In this document: piece by piece, positions 28,131 to 37,068 of the stretch
Layout of the letters: every line of letters begins with the position of its first letter
How positions within the stretch are numbered: position 1 is the stretch's first letter
NCBI GenBank assembly: GCA_951812615.1
Contig: CATOSU010000001.1
Location: forward strand, 1,054,001-1,118,000
Origin: an uncultured Paracoccaceae bacterium
GTDB taxonomy: Bacteria > Pseudomonadota > Alphaproteobacteria > Rhodobacterales > Rhodobacteraceae
DNA: 64,000 bases
Direction: 5' to 3'
Translations under genes and position numbers: made by a program
The notes under the pieces: generated by a model
Database searches by the model: none
What the model saw: the letters and a program-made list of their open reading frames with translations, nothing else
What the model was told of the DNA's origin: nothing

Positions 28131-29102
28131 ATGGAAGCGAATACGAAACCCACTGAGGACGTGCATGTCCGTGATGTTTTTGGCATCGATTCAGACATGG
28201 TCGTGCGCGGCTTTGCCGAGGGGGCGGACCGCGTGCCGGAGCTGGATCCGACTTACAAGTTCGACCCGGACACCACGCTGGCCATTCTGGCCGGATTTTC
28301 TCACAATCGCCGGGTGATGATCCAGGGCTATCACGGGACGGGCAAATCGACCCATATCGAGCAGGTCGCCGCGCGGCTGAACTGGCCCACCGTGCGCGTC
28401 AACCTCGACAGCCATATCAGCCGGATCGACCTCATTGGCAAGGACGCGATCAAGCTGCGTGACGGCAAGCAGGTGACCGAGTTCCACGAGGGCATTCTGC
28501 CATGGGCGCTGCGCAACCCCACCGCGATCGTGTTCGACGAATACGATGCCGGCCGGGCCGACGTGATGTTCGTGATCCAGCGCGTGCTGGAGCATGACGG
28601 CAAGCTGACGCTTCTGGACCAGAACGAGATCATCACGCCGCATCCGCATTTCCGGCTGTTCGCGACCTCGAACACCGTGGGTCTGGGCGATACCACCGGG
28701 CTCTATCACGGGGTTCAGCAGATCAACCAGGCGCAGATGGACCGCTGGTCGCTGGTGGCGACGCTGAACTATCTGAGCCACGACGCCGAGACCATGATCG
28801 TGCTGTCGAAGGCGCCGCATTACAACACCGCCGACGGGCGCAAGACGATTGCGCAGATGGTGACGGTGGCGGACCTGACCCGGACCGCGTTCATGAACGG
28901 GGATCTGTCCACGGTGATGAGCCCGCGGACGGTGATCAACTGGGCACTGAATGCCGAGATCTTCCGCAATGTGGGCTATGCGTTCCGGTTGTCGTTCCTC
29001 AACAAGTGCGATGAGCTGGAGCGTCAGACGGTGGCAGAGTTCTACCAGCGCTGCTTTGACGAGGAACTGCCGGAAAGCGCAGCGAGCGCGGCGGCGGGCT
29101 GA
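28131..29102 (+). CDS. cobS: Cobaltochelatase subunit CobS
   Basis: The 323-residue AAA+ protein is the ATPase of the aerobic cobaltochelatase, which inserts cobalt into hydrogenobyrinate a,c-diamide with CobN and CobT. Walker A is GYHGTGKST at residues 66-74 and Walker B is [10 protein letters not shown] near 140-149; SNTVGLGD follows as sensor region. The ATG at 28131 matches the conserved N-terminus; the upstream open frame is not conserved. Unlike the usual cobS-cobT adjacency, cobT starts 2.8 kb downstream. Confidence 0.96.
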   Translation: MEANTKPTEDVHVRDVFGIDSDMVVRGFAEGADRVPELDPTYKFDPDTTLAILAGFSHNRRVMIQGYHGTGKSTHIEQVAARLNWPTVRVNLDSHISRIDLIGKDAIKLRDGKQVTEFHEGILPWALRNPTAIVFDEYDAGRADVMFVIQRVLEHDGKLTLLDQNEIITPHPHFRLFATSNTVGLGDTTGLYHGVQQINQAQMDRWSLVATLNYLSHDAETMIVLSKAPHYNTADGRKTIAQMVTVADLTRTAFMNGDLSTVMSPRTVINWALNAEIFRNVGYAFRLSFLNKCDELERQTVAEFYQRCFDEELPESAASAAAG

Positions 29103-29109
29103 GCCACGC

Positions 29110-29337
29110 TCAGGGCGTCTGCGCGCCTTCCGGAACCGATACGCGGTTTTCCAGTGTGGAAGAGTGGGCGGCGAGCAGGGTCAGGATATGGGCCACGCCG
29201 TCGATGCGGGTGTTGACGTCGTCGAACTGTTCGCTGACCTCTTCGAACCCGGCCCGCATTTCTGCGCGCATTTCCCGTAATTCGTCACGCATGTCCTGCA
29301 GCAGCTTGAGCGCGTGGTTTTCGCTGTCGTGGATCAT
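29110..29337 (-). CDS. Small coiled-coil protein of unknown function
   Basis: The 75-residue protein is almost entirely helical with a heptad pattern (LKLLQDMRDELREMRAEMRA then FEEVSEQFDDVNTRIDGVAH). It has no membrane segment or cysteine. The ATG at 29337 has AAGGA six bases upstream. It converges on cobS, with seven bases between stops, and is divergent from the racemase-like gene. Function unknown. Confidence 0.62.
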   Translation of the reverse strand: MIHDSENHALKLLQDMRDELREMRAEMRAGFEEVSEQFDDVNTRIDGVAHILTLLAAHSSTLENRVSVPEGAQTP

Positions 29338-29365
29338 TGCCGGTCCTTGTGGGTCCCTTGTCCAA

Positions 29366-29406
29366 GACAGGGTATCCCTGTCACCCTGCAAAGAAGTTGT
29401 TAACAA
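29366..29406. promoter_or_regulatory. Two palindromes in a divergent promoter gap
   Basis: GACAGGG-TAT-CCCTGTC at 29366-29382 is a perfect 7-bp-arm palindrome with a three-base centre. TTGTTAACAA at 29397-29406 is a perfect 10-base palindrome. Both lie between the starts of the coiled-coil gene (29337) and the racemase-like gene (29473), and look like operators of dimeric regulators. Confidence 0.45.
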
Positions 29407-29472
29407 AGCGTTGCGGCGTCCATTGACCCGGGGGTTGGGCGAAGGTTTTGCCGCGCGGCGAGGGAGAGACAC

Positions 29473-30144
29473 ATGCATATCGGCCTGATCGGCGGGATCG
29501 GACCCGCGGCGACCCAGTTTTACTATCGCCATCTGGTGGTGGCATCCAAGGCTGCGGGGCGGCCGTTCCGGATGACGTTCACGCATGCAGACAATGCCGC
29601 GCTGGTGGAGAACTTCTTTGCCGACCGGCGCGCGGAACAGGCCGGGGTTTTTGCCCGCCACATCGCCGATCTTGCCGCCGCCGGGGCAGAGGTGGCGGCG
29701 GTGACCGCGCTGGCCGGGTATTATTGCATCGAGGAAACCATCGCGCGGTCGCCGATCCCCGTGGTGAACGCCGTTGAGGTGATCCGTGACCACCTGCAGG
29801 CCCGGCGCACGGCGCGGATCGGGCTGCTGGGGTCCGGGCGGGTGATGGAGACCGGGCTATACGGCGCGCTGGACGGGTTGGAGGTGATCCGGCCCGACGA
29901 TGTTGCCGGGGTCGGGCGCGCCTATATCGACATGGCGCAGCGCGGTCAGTGTCTTGAACCGGAACGGGCGCTGTTTTTTGCCGAAGGCGCGAAGCTGATG
30001 GAAAAGGGGGCGGAATTGGTGTTTCTGGCGGGCACCGACCTGTTCCTTGCGTTCGAAGGACAAGAGCCGGGGTACCCGGTTGTCGATGGCGGCCTGATCC
30101 ATATCGAAGCGCTGGCGGACCTGGCCCGGTCGGGCCGGGAGTAG
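29473..30144 (+). CDS. Aspartate/glutamate racemase-family protein lacking the usual catalytic cysteines
   Basis: The 223-residue protein has the two-lobe fold of the Asp/Glu/hydantoin racemase family (IGLIGGIGPAATQFYYRHLV at the N-terminus). In active members the first cysteine lies in a C-N/T-T-x-H segment and the second in GCTE. Here the equivalent stretches read VTALAGYYCIEE and LAGTDLFLAF, so Cys is replaced by Thr or Ala and by Gly. Only Cys96 and Cys160 remain, at other places. It is therefore probably not a standard racemase; a binding or different catalytic role is possible. Confidence 0.75.
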   Translation: MHIGLIGGIGPAATQFYYRHLVVASKAAGRPFRMTFTHADNAALVENFFADRRAEQAGVFARHIADLAAAGAEVAAVTALAGYYCIEETIARSPIPVVNAVEVIRDHLQARRTARIGLLGSGRVMETGLYGALDGLEVIRPDDVAGVGRAYIDMAQRGQCLEPERALFFAEGAKLMEKGAELVFLAGTDLFLAFEGQEPGYPVVDGGLIHIEALADLARSGRE

Positions 30145-30229
30145 CGGTGCCGGACCACAGCGGCCGGCGATTTGATGCGCCTGCGCGGGGCACGGGGCCG
30201 GACAGATCCGTGACATTTCAGGAAAATGG

Positions 30230-30253
30230 TATGCAAATGCTGTAATTTGCATA
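30230..30253. promoter_or_regulatory. Perfect inverted repeat TATGCAAAT-N6-ATTTGCATA
   Basis: The 9-bp arms are at 30230-30238 and 30245-30253, in an AT-rich pocket just upstream of a good promoter. It has the size and symmetry of a regulator operator. Confidence 0.5.
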
Positions 30254-30271
30254 TCTTATGTATATACACTG

Positions 30272-30299
30272 TTGACTTACCCACAGCCCGTCATAAAAT
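30272..30299 (+). promoter_or_regulatory. Sigma-70-like promoter, probably leaderless
   Basis: TTGACT (30272-30277) and TAAAAT (30294-30299) are separated by 16 bases. The expected start of transcription falls at about 30306, which is the A of the ATG of the next gene. No ribosome site precedes that ATG. Confidence 0.5.
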
Positions 30300-30305
30300 C
30301 GTTAC

Positions 30306-30764
30306 ATGACAGGCAATCTCTCCAAGTACATTTGCAGCGCGATGTTTCTGGCGATTGCGGCAACATCGGCTGAGGCGCTTCCGACGCGGGCCTTCGAACG
30401 TGCAGAGCTGTTTGCGGCCTGTGCCGGCAGGCTGTCGGCATTGGCGGCGCATCAGGACGGGTTCGGCGAACCCGGGGCCCAGACCACCCGGGCGCTGGTT
30501 GTCACCTTCGAGGACCTGCTGGACGCCACCCTGCCCGGTGCCTATGCCGACGGGGTTCCCGAGGAGGAACCGGTGAAGTGGCGCAACCGGGGCTGGAGCG
30601 AAATGGCATCGCTGCTGGCCCGGTCGCATTTCAGCTTTGACGCGCAATCGGCCGACGAGGCGGCCGCGGCGCTGTCGGCGCGGCTGGAAGACTGCACCTC
30701 GGCCGTGCTGCCGACCGGCACCGAGCACCGTCACGTCATACGAACTGAAAGTCCGACGCGCTGA
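30306..30764 (+). CDS. Secreted or periplasmic protein of unknown function
   Basis: The 152-residue protein has a probable Sec signal peptide (SKYICSAMFLAIAATSAEA, cleavage after about residue 24). The mature part is helical with two cysteines (CAGRLSALAA and LEDCTSAVL) that could form a disulfide. Its last 29 bases overlap the end of the convergent RTX gene. I do not recognise a family. Absence of a ribosome site suggests leaderless translation from the promoter at 30272-30299. Confidence 0.6.
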   Translation: MTGNLSKYICSAMFLAIAATSAEALPTRAFERAELFAACAGRLSALAAHQDGFGEPGAQTTRALVVTFEDLLDATLPGAYADGVPEEEPVKWRNRGWSEMASLLARSHFSFDAQSADEAAAALSARLEDCTSAVLPTGTEHRHVIRTESPTR

Positions 30765-31608
30765 GATCGTTCAGTGTGGTGTCTTCGAGCACGATGGCAT
30801 CGGCGCCCAGCGTGATGACCAGATCTGCCCCCGACTGCGCGCTGGCATTTGATACGTCGGTAAACGAGGACGCGCCCATGGCGAGGTCCAGTTCGATCGT
30901 GTCATTGCCGTTGCCGAAATCCTCGATGACGTCCGTGCCGGTGCCCAGCGTGAAGACAAACGTATCCTTGCCCTTGCCGCCGTTCAGCACATCGTCATCC
31001 GCGCCGCCATCGATCCGGTCATGCCCGCCGTCGCCAAGCACGAGGTCTTCGCCGGAGCCCGCTTCGATGGTGTCGCGGCCGCCGCCGCCCTTGATCGCGT
31101 CGTCGCCTTCGCGGGTGGCGACATAGTCGTGACCGCCGCCGGCTTTGACCACGTCATCACCGAAGCCGACGAACACGATGTCGTCGCCGCTGCCGGCGGA
31201 CACGACGTTGTTGCCGTCGAAGCTGACGATCAGGTCGTCGCCGCCCTTGGTCTTGAAGATGTCGTCACCGGCAGTGTCAAAAATGACCTCGCTGCCATTG
31301 GTGCCGAGAATGCCCTGATCGGCATAGACGGTGGTGCCGACGCCGACCTCGGTCACGGCCCATGTGATCGTGTAATAGTAGGTGGCGTTGGCGAACTGGG
31401 CCTGCACATCGTAGATCAGCCAGCCATAGCCGATGGAGGCAAAGCCCTGTTCGAGATAGGTGTCGAGGTTTTCGGCGGTGTAGCCGAGCGTGATCGGATC
31501 GGAGATCGGGCCGGCGTCGATCAGGCCGTTGTGATCCACAATCACGGAATCGACCGGCAGGCTGTTGGGGTTGAAGTCAGTTGTATCAAAAATGGTTACG
31601 TCAGGCAT
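30736..31608 (-). CDS. RTX-type calcium-binding protein
   Basis: The 290-residue acidic protein has a unique N-terminal half and nonapeptide repeats from about residue 108 to 215 (GGDDLIVSF, GSGDDIVFVGFGDD, GGGGRDTIEAG, GGADDDVLNGGKGKD). It ends with GTDVIEDFGNGNDTIELD and a hydrophobic tail, a common C-terminal module of type I secreted RTX proteins. No signal peptide is present. The ATG at 31608 has AGGAAA upstream. No secretion genes are adjacent. It lies, on the opposite strand, between cobS and cobT. Confidence 0.85.
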   Translation of the reverse strand: MPDVTIFDTTDFNPNSLPVDSVIVDHNGLIDAGPISDPITLGYTAENLDTYLEQGFASIGYGWLIYDVQAQFANATYYYTITWAVTEVGVGTTVYADQGILGTNGSEVIFDTAGDDIFKTKGGDDLIVSFDGNNVVSAGSGDDIVFVGFGDDVVKAGGGHDYVATREGDDAIKGGGGRDTIEAGSGEDLVLGDGGHDRIDGGADDDVLNGGKGKDTFVFTLGTGTDVIEDFGNGNDTIELDLAMGASSFTDVSNASAQSGADLVITLGADAIVLEDTTLNDLSASDFQFV

Positions 31609-31873
31609 GAACTTGGACTTTCCTGATTGGGGCGCCGGCAAAATCGCCGGCACCGGAACGGGTTCAGGATAAGGCCGGACCCCTGTGACGCGGATTGCGG
31701 GTTCCCGTATGCGGGGCTGAGGATTTCCGTAACACTGTGGCCGTCACGGCGGCTGTTGCCGTATCCGGGCCGGGATCGTTTCCGCGCCGTCACCAATAGG
31801 CGTGCGGTTCAGGCGGGCCGGACACGTTCGGTTCCCCTTGCGTTTCCGGCTGCGCGGCTGTTTTAAGGACGAC

Positions 31874-33751
31874 ATGGCAAAACCGACCGACAACCCCGCC
31901 GATCCGTTCAAGAAGGCTCTGGCCGAAGCCACCAAGGTGATGGCTGATGACCCGGAACTGAACGTGAGCTATTCCGTCGATCCCAGCGGGATCAGCGGTG
32001 AATCGATGCGTCTGCCGCAGGTCAGCCGCCGGATGACCAAGCAGGAGGTTCTGCTGGCGCGGGGGACGGCCGACGCGCTGGCGCTGTATCACAAGTATCA
32101 CGATGATGGTGTGCATGCGCGCTATGCGCCGCCGGGGGACATGGCGCGCGATCTCTACGAGGCGATGGAGACCGCGCGCTGCGAAGCCATGGGCGCGCGC
32201 GACATGCCGGGCACTGCCGGCAATATCGACGCCAAGATCGGGCACGAGGCGGCGCGGCGCGGCTATGACCAGATCCGTGAGGCGTCGGAGGCGCCGCTGG
32301 CGGCGGCGGCGGGATATCTGGTGCGCAGCCTGAGCACCGGGCGCACGCTGCCGGCCGGGGCGCAGAATGTCATGGACCTGTGGCGCGGGTTCATCGAGGA
32401 GCAGGCCGGCGAGCGGCTGGAAAGTCTGGATGATGCGCTGTCCGATCAGGCCGCCTTTGCCCGGCTGGCCCGGCAGATGATTGCCGATCTGGGCTATGGC
32501 GACCAGCTGGGCGATGATCCCGACCAGCTGGATGACGAGAACGAGAACGAAGACGACGAGGTGGTCGAGGACGAGGACGATCCGGAAAGCACGGGATCGG
32601 ACGACAGCGACGACGATCAGGCCGACGCCGATCCCGAGCAGAGCCAGGACGAACAGCAGGACACCGCCGAGGCGCAGGTGTCGATGGACGACATGGCCGA
32701 CGAGGAGATGGGCGAAGAGGCGGAGCTGCCGGAAGGCGAAGCGCCGCTGGAGCCCCCTGCCCCGGCGCCGGTCAGCGATGCCGACCCGAATTACCAGGTG
32801 TTCCTGTCGGATCATGACGAGGAGATCGCGGCCGAGGATCTGGCCGAGCCGGCCGAGCTGGAACGGCTGCGGGCCTATCTGGATCAGCAGCTGGAACCGC
32901 TGAAGGGCGCGGTCAGCCGGCTGGCCAACAAGCTGCAGCGGCGGCTGCAGGCGCAGCAGAACCGCAGCTGGGAATTTGACCGCGAGGAAGGCATTCTGGA
33001 TGCCGGGCGGCTGGCGCGGGTGGTGGCGAACCCGACCACGCCGCTGAGCTTCAAGGTCGAAAAGGACATGGAGTTCCGCGATACCATTGTGACGCTGCTG
33101 CTGGACAATTCCGGGTCGATGCGCGGGCGTCCGATTTCCATTGCCGCGATCTGTGCCGACGTGCTGGCGCGGACGCTGGAGCGGTGCAACGTGAAGGTGG
33201 AAATCCTGGGCTTTACGACCCGGGCGTGGAAGGGCGGACAGGCGCGCGAGCACTGGCTGAACGAAGGCCGGCCGCAACAGCCCGGACGGCTGAACGACCT
33301 GCGCCACATCATCTACAAGAACGCCGACGCCCCGTGGCGGCGGACCCGGCCCAATCTGGGGCTGATGATGAAAGAGGGGCTGCTGAAGGAAAACATCGAC
33401 GGCGAGGCGCTGGAATGGGCGCACCGGCGGATGGTGGCCCGGCGCGAACAGCGCAAGATCCTGATGGTGATCTCGGACGGGGCGCCGGTGGATGACAGCA
33501 CGCTGAGCGTGAACCCGGCGAACTACCTTGAAAAGCACCTGCGGGACGTGATCGCCATGGTCGAGAAGCGCCAGATGGTGGAACTGCTGGCGATCGGGAT
33601 CGGCCATGACGTGACCCGCTATTATGACCGGGCAGTGACGATCACGGATGTTGAGCAGCTGGCCGGGGCGATGACCGAACAGCTGGCCGCGCTCTTTGAT
33701 TCCGACCCAAGGGCACGGGCGCGGGTGATGGGCATCCGCAAGGCCGGGTGA
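31874..33751 (+). CDS. cobT: Cobaltochelatase subunit CobT
   Basis: The 625-residue protein is the VWA subunit of aerobic cobaltochelatase. An N-terminal helical domain is followed by a strongly acidic segment (about residues 215-300) and a C-terminal von Willebrand A domain with the MIDAS motif DNSGS at 411-415. It forms a chaperone-like complex with CobS. AAGGA precedes the ATG at 31874. Compound palindromes follow seven bases after the stop. No cobalamin riboswitch was seen upstream. Confidence 0.96.
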   Translation: MAKPTDNPADPFKKALAEATKVMADDPELNVSYSVDPSGISGESMRLPQVSRRMTKQEVLLARGTADALALYHKYHDDGVHARYAPPGDMARDLYEAMETARCEAMGARDMPGTAGNIDAKIGHEAARRGYDQIREASEAPLAAAAGYLVRSLSTGRTLPAGAQNVMDLWRGFIEEQAGERLESLDDALSDQAAFARLARQMIADLGYGDQLGDDPDQLDDENENEDDEVVEDEDDPESTGSDDSDDDQADADPEQSQDEQQDTAEAQVSMDDMADEEMGEEAELPEGEAPLEPPAPAPVSDADPNYQVFLSDHDEEIAAEDLAEPAELERLRAYLDQQLEPLKGAVSRLANKLQRRLQAQQNRSWEFDREEGILDAGRLARVVANPTTPLSFKVEKDMEFRDTIVTLLLDNSGSMRGRPISIAAICADVLARTLERCNVKVEILGFTTRAWKGGQAREHWLNEGRPQQPGRLNDLRHIIYKNADAPWRRTRPNLGLMMKEGLLKENIDGEALEWAHRRMVARREQRKILMVISDGAPVDDSTLSVNPANYLEKHLRDVIAMVEKRQMVELLAIGIGHDVTRYYDRAVTITDVEQLAGAMTEQLAALFDSDPRARARVMGIRKAG

Positions 33752-33757
33752 GGGGCG

Positions 33758-33805
33758 CCGTTTTCTTTCAAAGAAAACGGCCCGGAATTTTTGAAAAATT
33801 CCGGG
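33758..33805 (+). repeat. Compound palindrome pair after cobT
   Basis: CCGTTTTCTTT-C-AAAGAAAACGG (33758-33780) is followed directly by CCCGGAATTTTT-G-AAAAATTCCGGG (33781-33805). Both are perfect. The pair is flanked by GGGCGCCG at 33753-33760 and 33803-33810. The same two palindrome types occur after ftsW. It could be a transcript 3' end structure or a mobile repeat; there is no T-tract. Confidence 0.8.
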
Positions 33806-33830
33806 CGCCGTCCGGGTTCGGGCTGCGGGA

Positions 33831-34700
33831 ATGGAGCTGATCGCGATCGGTGCCGGGCTGGCGTCGGGGTTGTTTTTCGGCCTGACGAGCCATGTTCAGA
33901 AGGTCGCGGTCGCGGGCTCCGAGGTTTCGGTGGGCGCCTTCATTTCCGTGGCGACGCTGGCCGGGCTGCTGTGGATTGCGGTGCCGTTTTTCATCGACAT
34001 GTCGTGGTTCGGCACACGGGCGGCCCTGATCTTTGCCGCCTGCGGGCTGATTTTTCCCTCGGCGAGCCAGCGGCTGCAGGTGGCCTCGGTGGTCGCGGTC
34101 GGCCCGGCGCTGACCTCCGCCATGGGATCGTTTGCGCCGCTTTTTGCGGTCAGCCTTGCGGTGCTGTTTCTTGGTGAAACGCTGAACCTGCAGGGCGGGC
34201 TGGGGATTGCGCTGATGCTGGCCGGGCTGATGATCTCGGCGCTTGGGCCCGGCGGTGGCGTCCGGCGGAGCTTTCCGCTGATTGCGCTGATGCTGCCGCT
34301 GGGGGCGTCGATGGCGCGGGGCGTGGTGCAGCCGGCCACCAAGTTCGGGTTTGCGGAGATCAACAGCGCGTTTTTCGCGACACTGGTGATGACGACGGTC
34401 GCCGCGGTGGTGCTGGGATTGTGGATGCTGGCCGACCGGGCGCGGCGGCCGTTGCGCATGACGCGGGCGGGAAACCGCATGTTCGTCGTCAACGGGTTTG
34501 TCATCGGCGGCGGGATCCTGACGCTGCAGGTGTCGATCAGCCACGGGGCTGTTTCGCTGGCAGCCCCGCTGAGTTCCACGACACCGCTGTGGACCCTGCT
34601 GCTGGGCGTCCTGTTCTTCCGGAATGAAACCCTGACATGGCGGCATCTGGTGATGGCGCTGCTGGTGGTTCTGGGTGTCACGCTGATCGTGACGCGCTGA
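33831..34700 (+). CDS. DMT-superfamily (EamA) transporter
   Basis: The 289-residue protein has about ten hydrophobic helices arranged as two EamA repeats, each ending with a typical segment (FLGETLNLQGGLGIALMLAG in the first, FFRNETLTWRHLVMALLVVL in the second). Such proteins export small metabolites or amino acids; the substrate is unknown. The ATG at 33831 is preceded by GCGGGA. It follows cobT after the palindrome pair and is not likely to be functionally linked. Confidence 0.87.
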   Translation: MELIAIGAGLASGLFFGLTSHVQKVAVAGSEVSVGAFISVATLAGLLWIAVPFFIDMSWFGTRAALIFAACGLIFPSASQRLQVASVVAVGPALTSAMGSFAPLFAVSLAVLFLGETLNLQGGLGIALMLAGLMISALGPGGGVRRSFPLIALMLPLGASMARGVVQPATKFGFAEINSAFFATLVMTTVAAVVLGLWMLADRARRPLRMTRAGNRMFVVNGFVIGGGILTLQVSISHGAVSLAAPLSSTTPLWTLLLGVLFFRNETLTWRHLVMALLVVLGVTLIVTR

Positions 34701-34777
34701 GGCGATTGGTGTCCGGGTCTGGTCATCCCGGGCGTCCCGCGGCAGAGTTGCGCGACTGAAAATCAAATGAGGCCACC

Positions 34778-36568
34778 ATGTTCCAGACCTTTACTGTCAC
34801 TGCACGGCCGCAGCAGGGCCCGCCGCGGCTGGCTGCGCTGCGCGGCGAGATGACCAAGGAACAGGTTGACGGCTATCTGGTGCCGCGCGCGGATGTGCAT
34901 CAGGGCGAATATGTTGCGCCGCGGGACGAGCGGCTGGCGTGGCTGACGGGGTTCACCGGGTCTGCGGGGTTCTGCGTGGTTCTGGCGGATGTGGCCGGGG
35001 TGTTCGTGGACGGGCGTTACCGGACGCAGGTCAAATCGCAGGTTGCGGCGGATTTCACTCCGGTACCCTGGCCGGATACCCGCCCCGGACCGTGGCTGCG
35101 GGAGCGTTTGCAGGACGGGGCAAAGGTGGGGTTCGACCCGTGGCTTTACACCGCCGGGCAGATTGCGGATCTGGAACAGGCGCTGGACGGCAGCGGGATT
35201 GTCCTGACCGCGCTGCCGAACCTGATCGACCGGCTGTGGACGGACCGCCCGGCGGCGCCGGATGCGCCGGCCCGCGCGCACCCGATCGAGTTTGCCGGGG
35301 AAAGCCACGGCGACAAGCGGGCGCGGCTGGCGGGTGCGCTGCGCGATGCCGGGCACCGGGCGGCGGTGCTGACATTGCCGGACAGCGTGATGTGGCTGCT
35401 GAACATTCGCGGCGCGGACATTCCGCGCAACCCGATTGCGCAGTGTTTTGCCATCCTGCACGACGACGCCCGCGTGTCGCTGTTCATGGAGCGGGCCAAG
35501 CTGGAGGGGTTGCAGGACCATCTGGGCGCGGATGTTGCGACGGCGGCGATGGAGGAGTTTGCCACCGCGCTGGAGGCGCTGGACGGGCCGGTGCGGGTCG
35601 ACCGGGGATCGGTGCCGCAGGCGGTGTATCAGCAGCTGGGCGCACGCGCGATTTTCGGCGAGGAGCCCTGTGCCCTGCCCAAGGCGCGCAAGAACCCGGT
35701 GGAGATTGCCGGCACGGCCGAGGCGCATCTGCGCGACGCGGCGGCGATGATCGACCTGCTGGCATGGCTGGATGCGCAGCCGGCCGGCAGCCTGACGGAA
35801 ACCCAGGTGGTGACGCGGCTGGAAGCCTGCCGGCGGCGGGACAACGCGTTGCAGGATATCAGTTTCGAAACCATCGCCGGAACCGGGCCGAACGGCGCCA
35901 TCATGCATTACCGCGTGACCGATCAGACCGACTCGCAGGTGCAGGACGGGCATCTGCTGGTGCTGGATTCCGGTGGTCAGTATCTGGACGGGACCACCGA
36001 TATCACCCGGACCATCGCCATCGGTCAGCCCGGCGAGGCCGAGCGCCGCGCCTTCACCCGCGTGCTGCAGGGAATGATCGCGATGAGCCGGCTGCGCTGG
36101 CCGCAGGGATTGGCGGGCCGGGATATCGAGGCCATCGGGCGCGTGCCGCTGTGGCTTGCGGGGCAGGATTTCAATCACGGGCTGGGCCATGGCGTGGGCG
36201 CTTATCTGAGCGTGCATGAAGGCCCGCAGCGCCTGTCGCGGATCAGCCATGTGCCGCTGGAACCGGGGATGATCCTGTCCAACGAGCCCGGTTATTACCG
36301 CGAGGGCGCCTTTGGCATCCGCATCGAGAACCTGCTGGTGGTGCAGGAGGCCGGCGCCCTGCCCGACAGCGATGAAGAACGCGACATGCTGGACTGGCTG
36401 ACGCTGACCTTCGTGCCCATCGACCGGAGGCTGATCGTGCAGGGTATGCTGACCGAAGCCGAGCGCGACTGGCTGAACGCCTACCACGCCGAGGTTCTGG
36501 ACAAGACGTCGCATCGGGTGGGCAAGGACGCGCAGGCGTGGTTGACTGCGGCAACCGAACCGCTCTGA
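34778..36568 (+). CDS. Xaa-Pro aminopeptidase (M24, aminopeptidase P family)
   Basis: The 596-residue enzyme has the three-domain layout of long aminopeptidase P proteins: two creatinase-like N-terminal domains (about 1-300) and a C-terminal pita-bread domain. Metal ligands are visible in DSGGQYLDGTTDITRT, FNHGLGHGVGAY, LSNEPGYY and GIRIEN. It removes N-terminal residues preceding proline. Downstream DUF427 follows after 55 bases. Confidence 0.93.
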   Translation: MFQTFTVTARPQQGPPRLAALRGEMTKEQVDGYLVPRADVHQGEYVAPRDERLAWLTGFTGSAGFCVVLADVAGVFVDGRYRTQVKSQVAADFTPVPWPDTRPGPWLRERLQDGAKVGFDPWLYTAGQIADLEQALDGSGIVLTALPNLIDRLWTDRPAAPDAPARAHPIEFAGESHGDKRARLAGALRDAGHRAAVLTLPDSVMWLLNIRGADIPRNPIAQCFAILHDDARVSLFMERAKLEGLQDHLGADVATAAMEEFATALEALDGPVRVDRGSVPQAVYQQLGARAIFGEEPCALPKARKNPVEIAGTAEAHLRDAAAMIDLLAWLDAQPAGSLTETQVVTRLEACRRRDNALQDISFETIAGTGPNGAIMHYRVTDQTDSQVQDGHLLVLDSGGQYLDGTTDITRTIAIGQPGEAERRAFTRVLQGMIAMSRLRWPQGLAGRDIEAIGRVPLWLAGQDFNHGLGHGVGAYLSVHEGPQRLSRISHVPLEPGMILSNEPGYYREGAFGIRIENLLVVQEAGALPDSDEERDMLDWLTLTFVPIDRRLIVQGMLTEAERDWLNAYHAEVLDKTSHRVGKDAQAWLTAATEPL

Positions 36569-36623
36569 CACGCAGGTGTTGCACTGGCGGGTCAGAATAC
36601 CGGAAATCTGAGGGGAAATCGCA

Positions 36624-36968
36624 ATGGCCGAACATATTCGCATCCGCAAGGCGCCGGGAACATGGGTGGTTCAGTCGGGCGGTGCGGTTCTGGGCGAAAG
36701 CTCGAATGCGCTGGAGCTGAGCGAGGGCGATTACGCGCCGGTGATCTACTTTCCGCGCGACGATATCGCCATGGCGATGCTGGACCGCACGGACAAGGTT
36801 ACGCATTGCCCGCACAAGGGGGACGCGAACTACTTTTCGATCGTGAACATGTCCTCGGTCACGAAAAACGTGGTGTGGACCTATGAGAACCCGCTGGATG
36901 GTGTGGCCGCGATCAAGGATCACGTGGCGTTTTATCAGGGCGACACGGTGAAAGTGGAACAGCTCTGA
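36624..36968 (+). CDS. DUF427-domain protein
   Basis: The 114-residue protein is a single DUF427 beta-rich domain with the usual YFPRDDI and CPHKGDANYFSI segments and the WTYENPL pattern. Function is unknown; the domain binds small ligands in known structures. A GGGGAAAT site precedes the ATG. Confidence 0.9.
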   Translation: MAEHIRIRKAPGTWVVQSGGAVLGESSNALELSEGDYAPVIYFPRDDIAMAMLDRTDKVTHCPHKGDANYFSIVNMSSVTKNVVWTYENPLDGVAAIKDHVAFYQGDTVKVEQL

Positions 36969-37068
36969 TCCGGGGCTGAGGCGGGGCTTCGGTTGGGTCG
37001 TTTCCGGGCGGTTTGGGCGGAGGTCAGGTGTTTCGTCTAATGAGATCCCGCGCCGGGGTCTGCCGGGG

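Noticed and set aside
31790-36649. Long minus-strand ORFs over cobT and aminopeptidase P
   Set aside because: Mirror frames of the conserved plus-strand genes; no domain seen.
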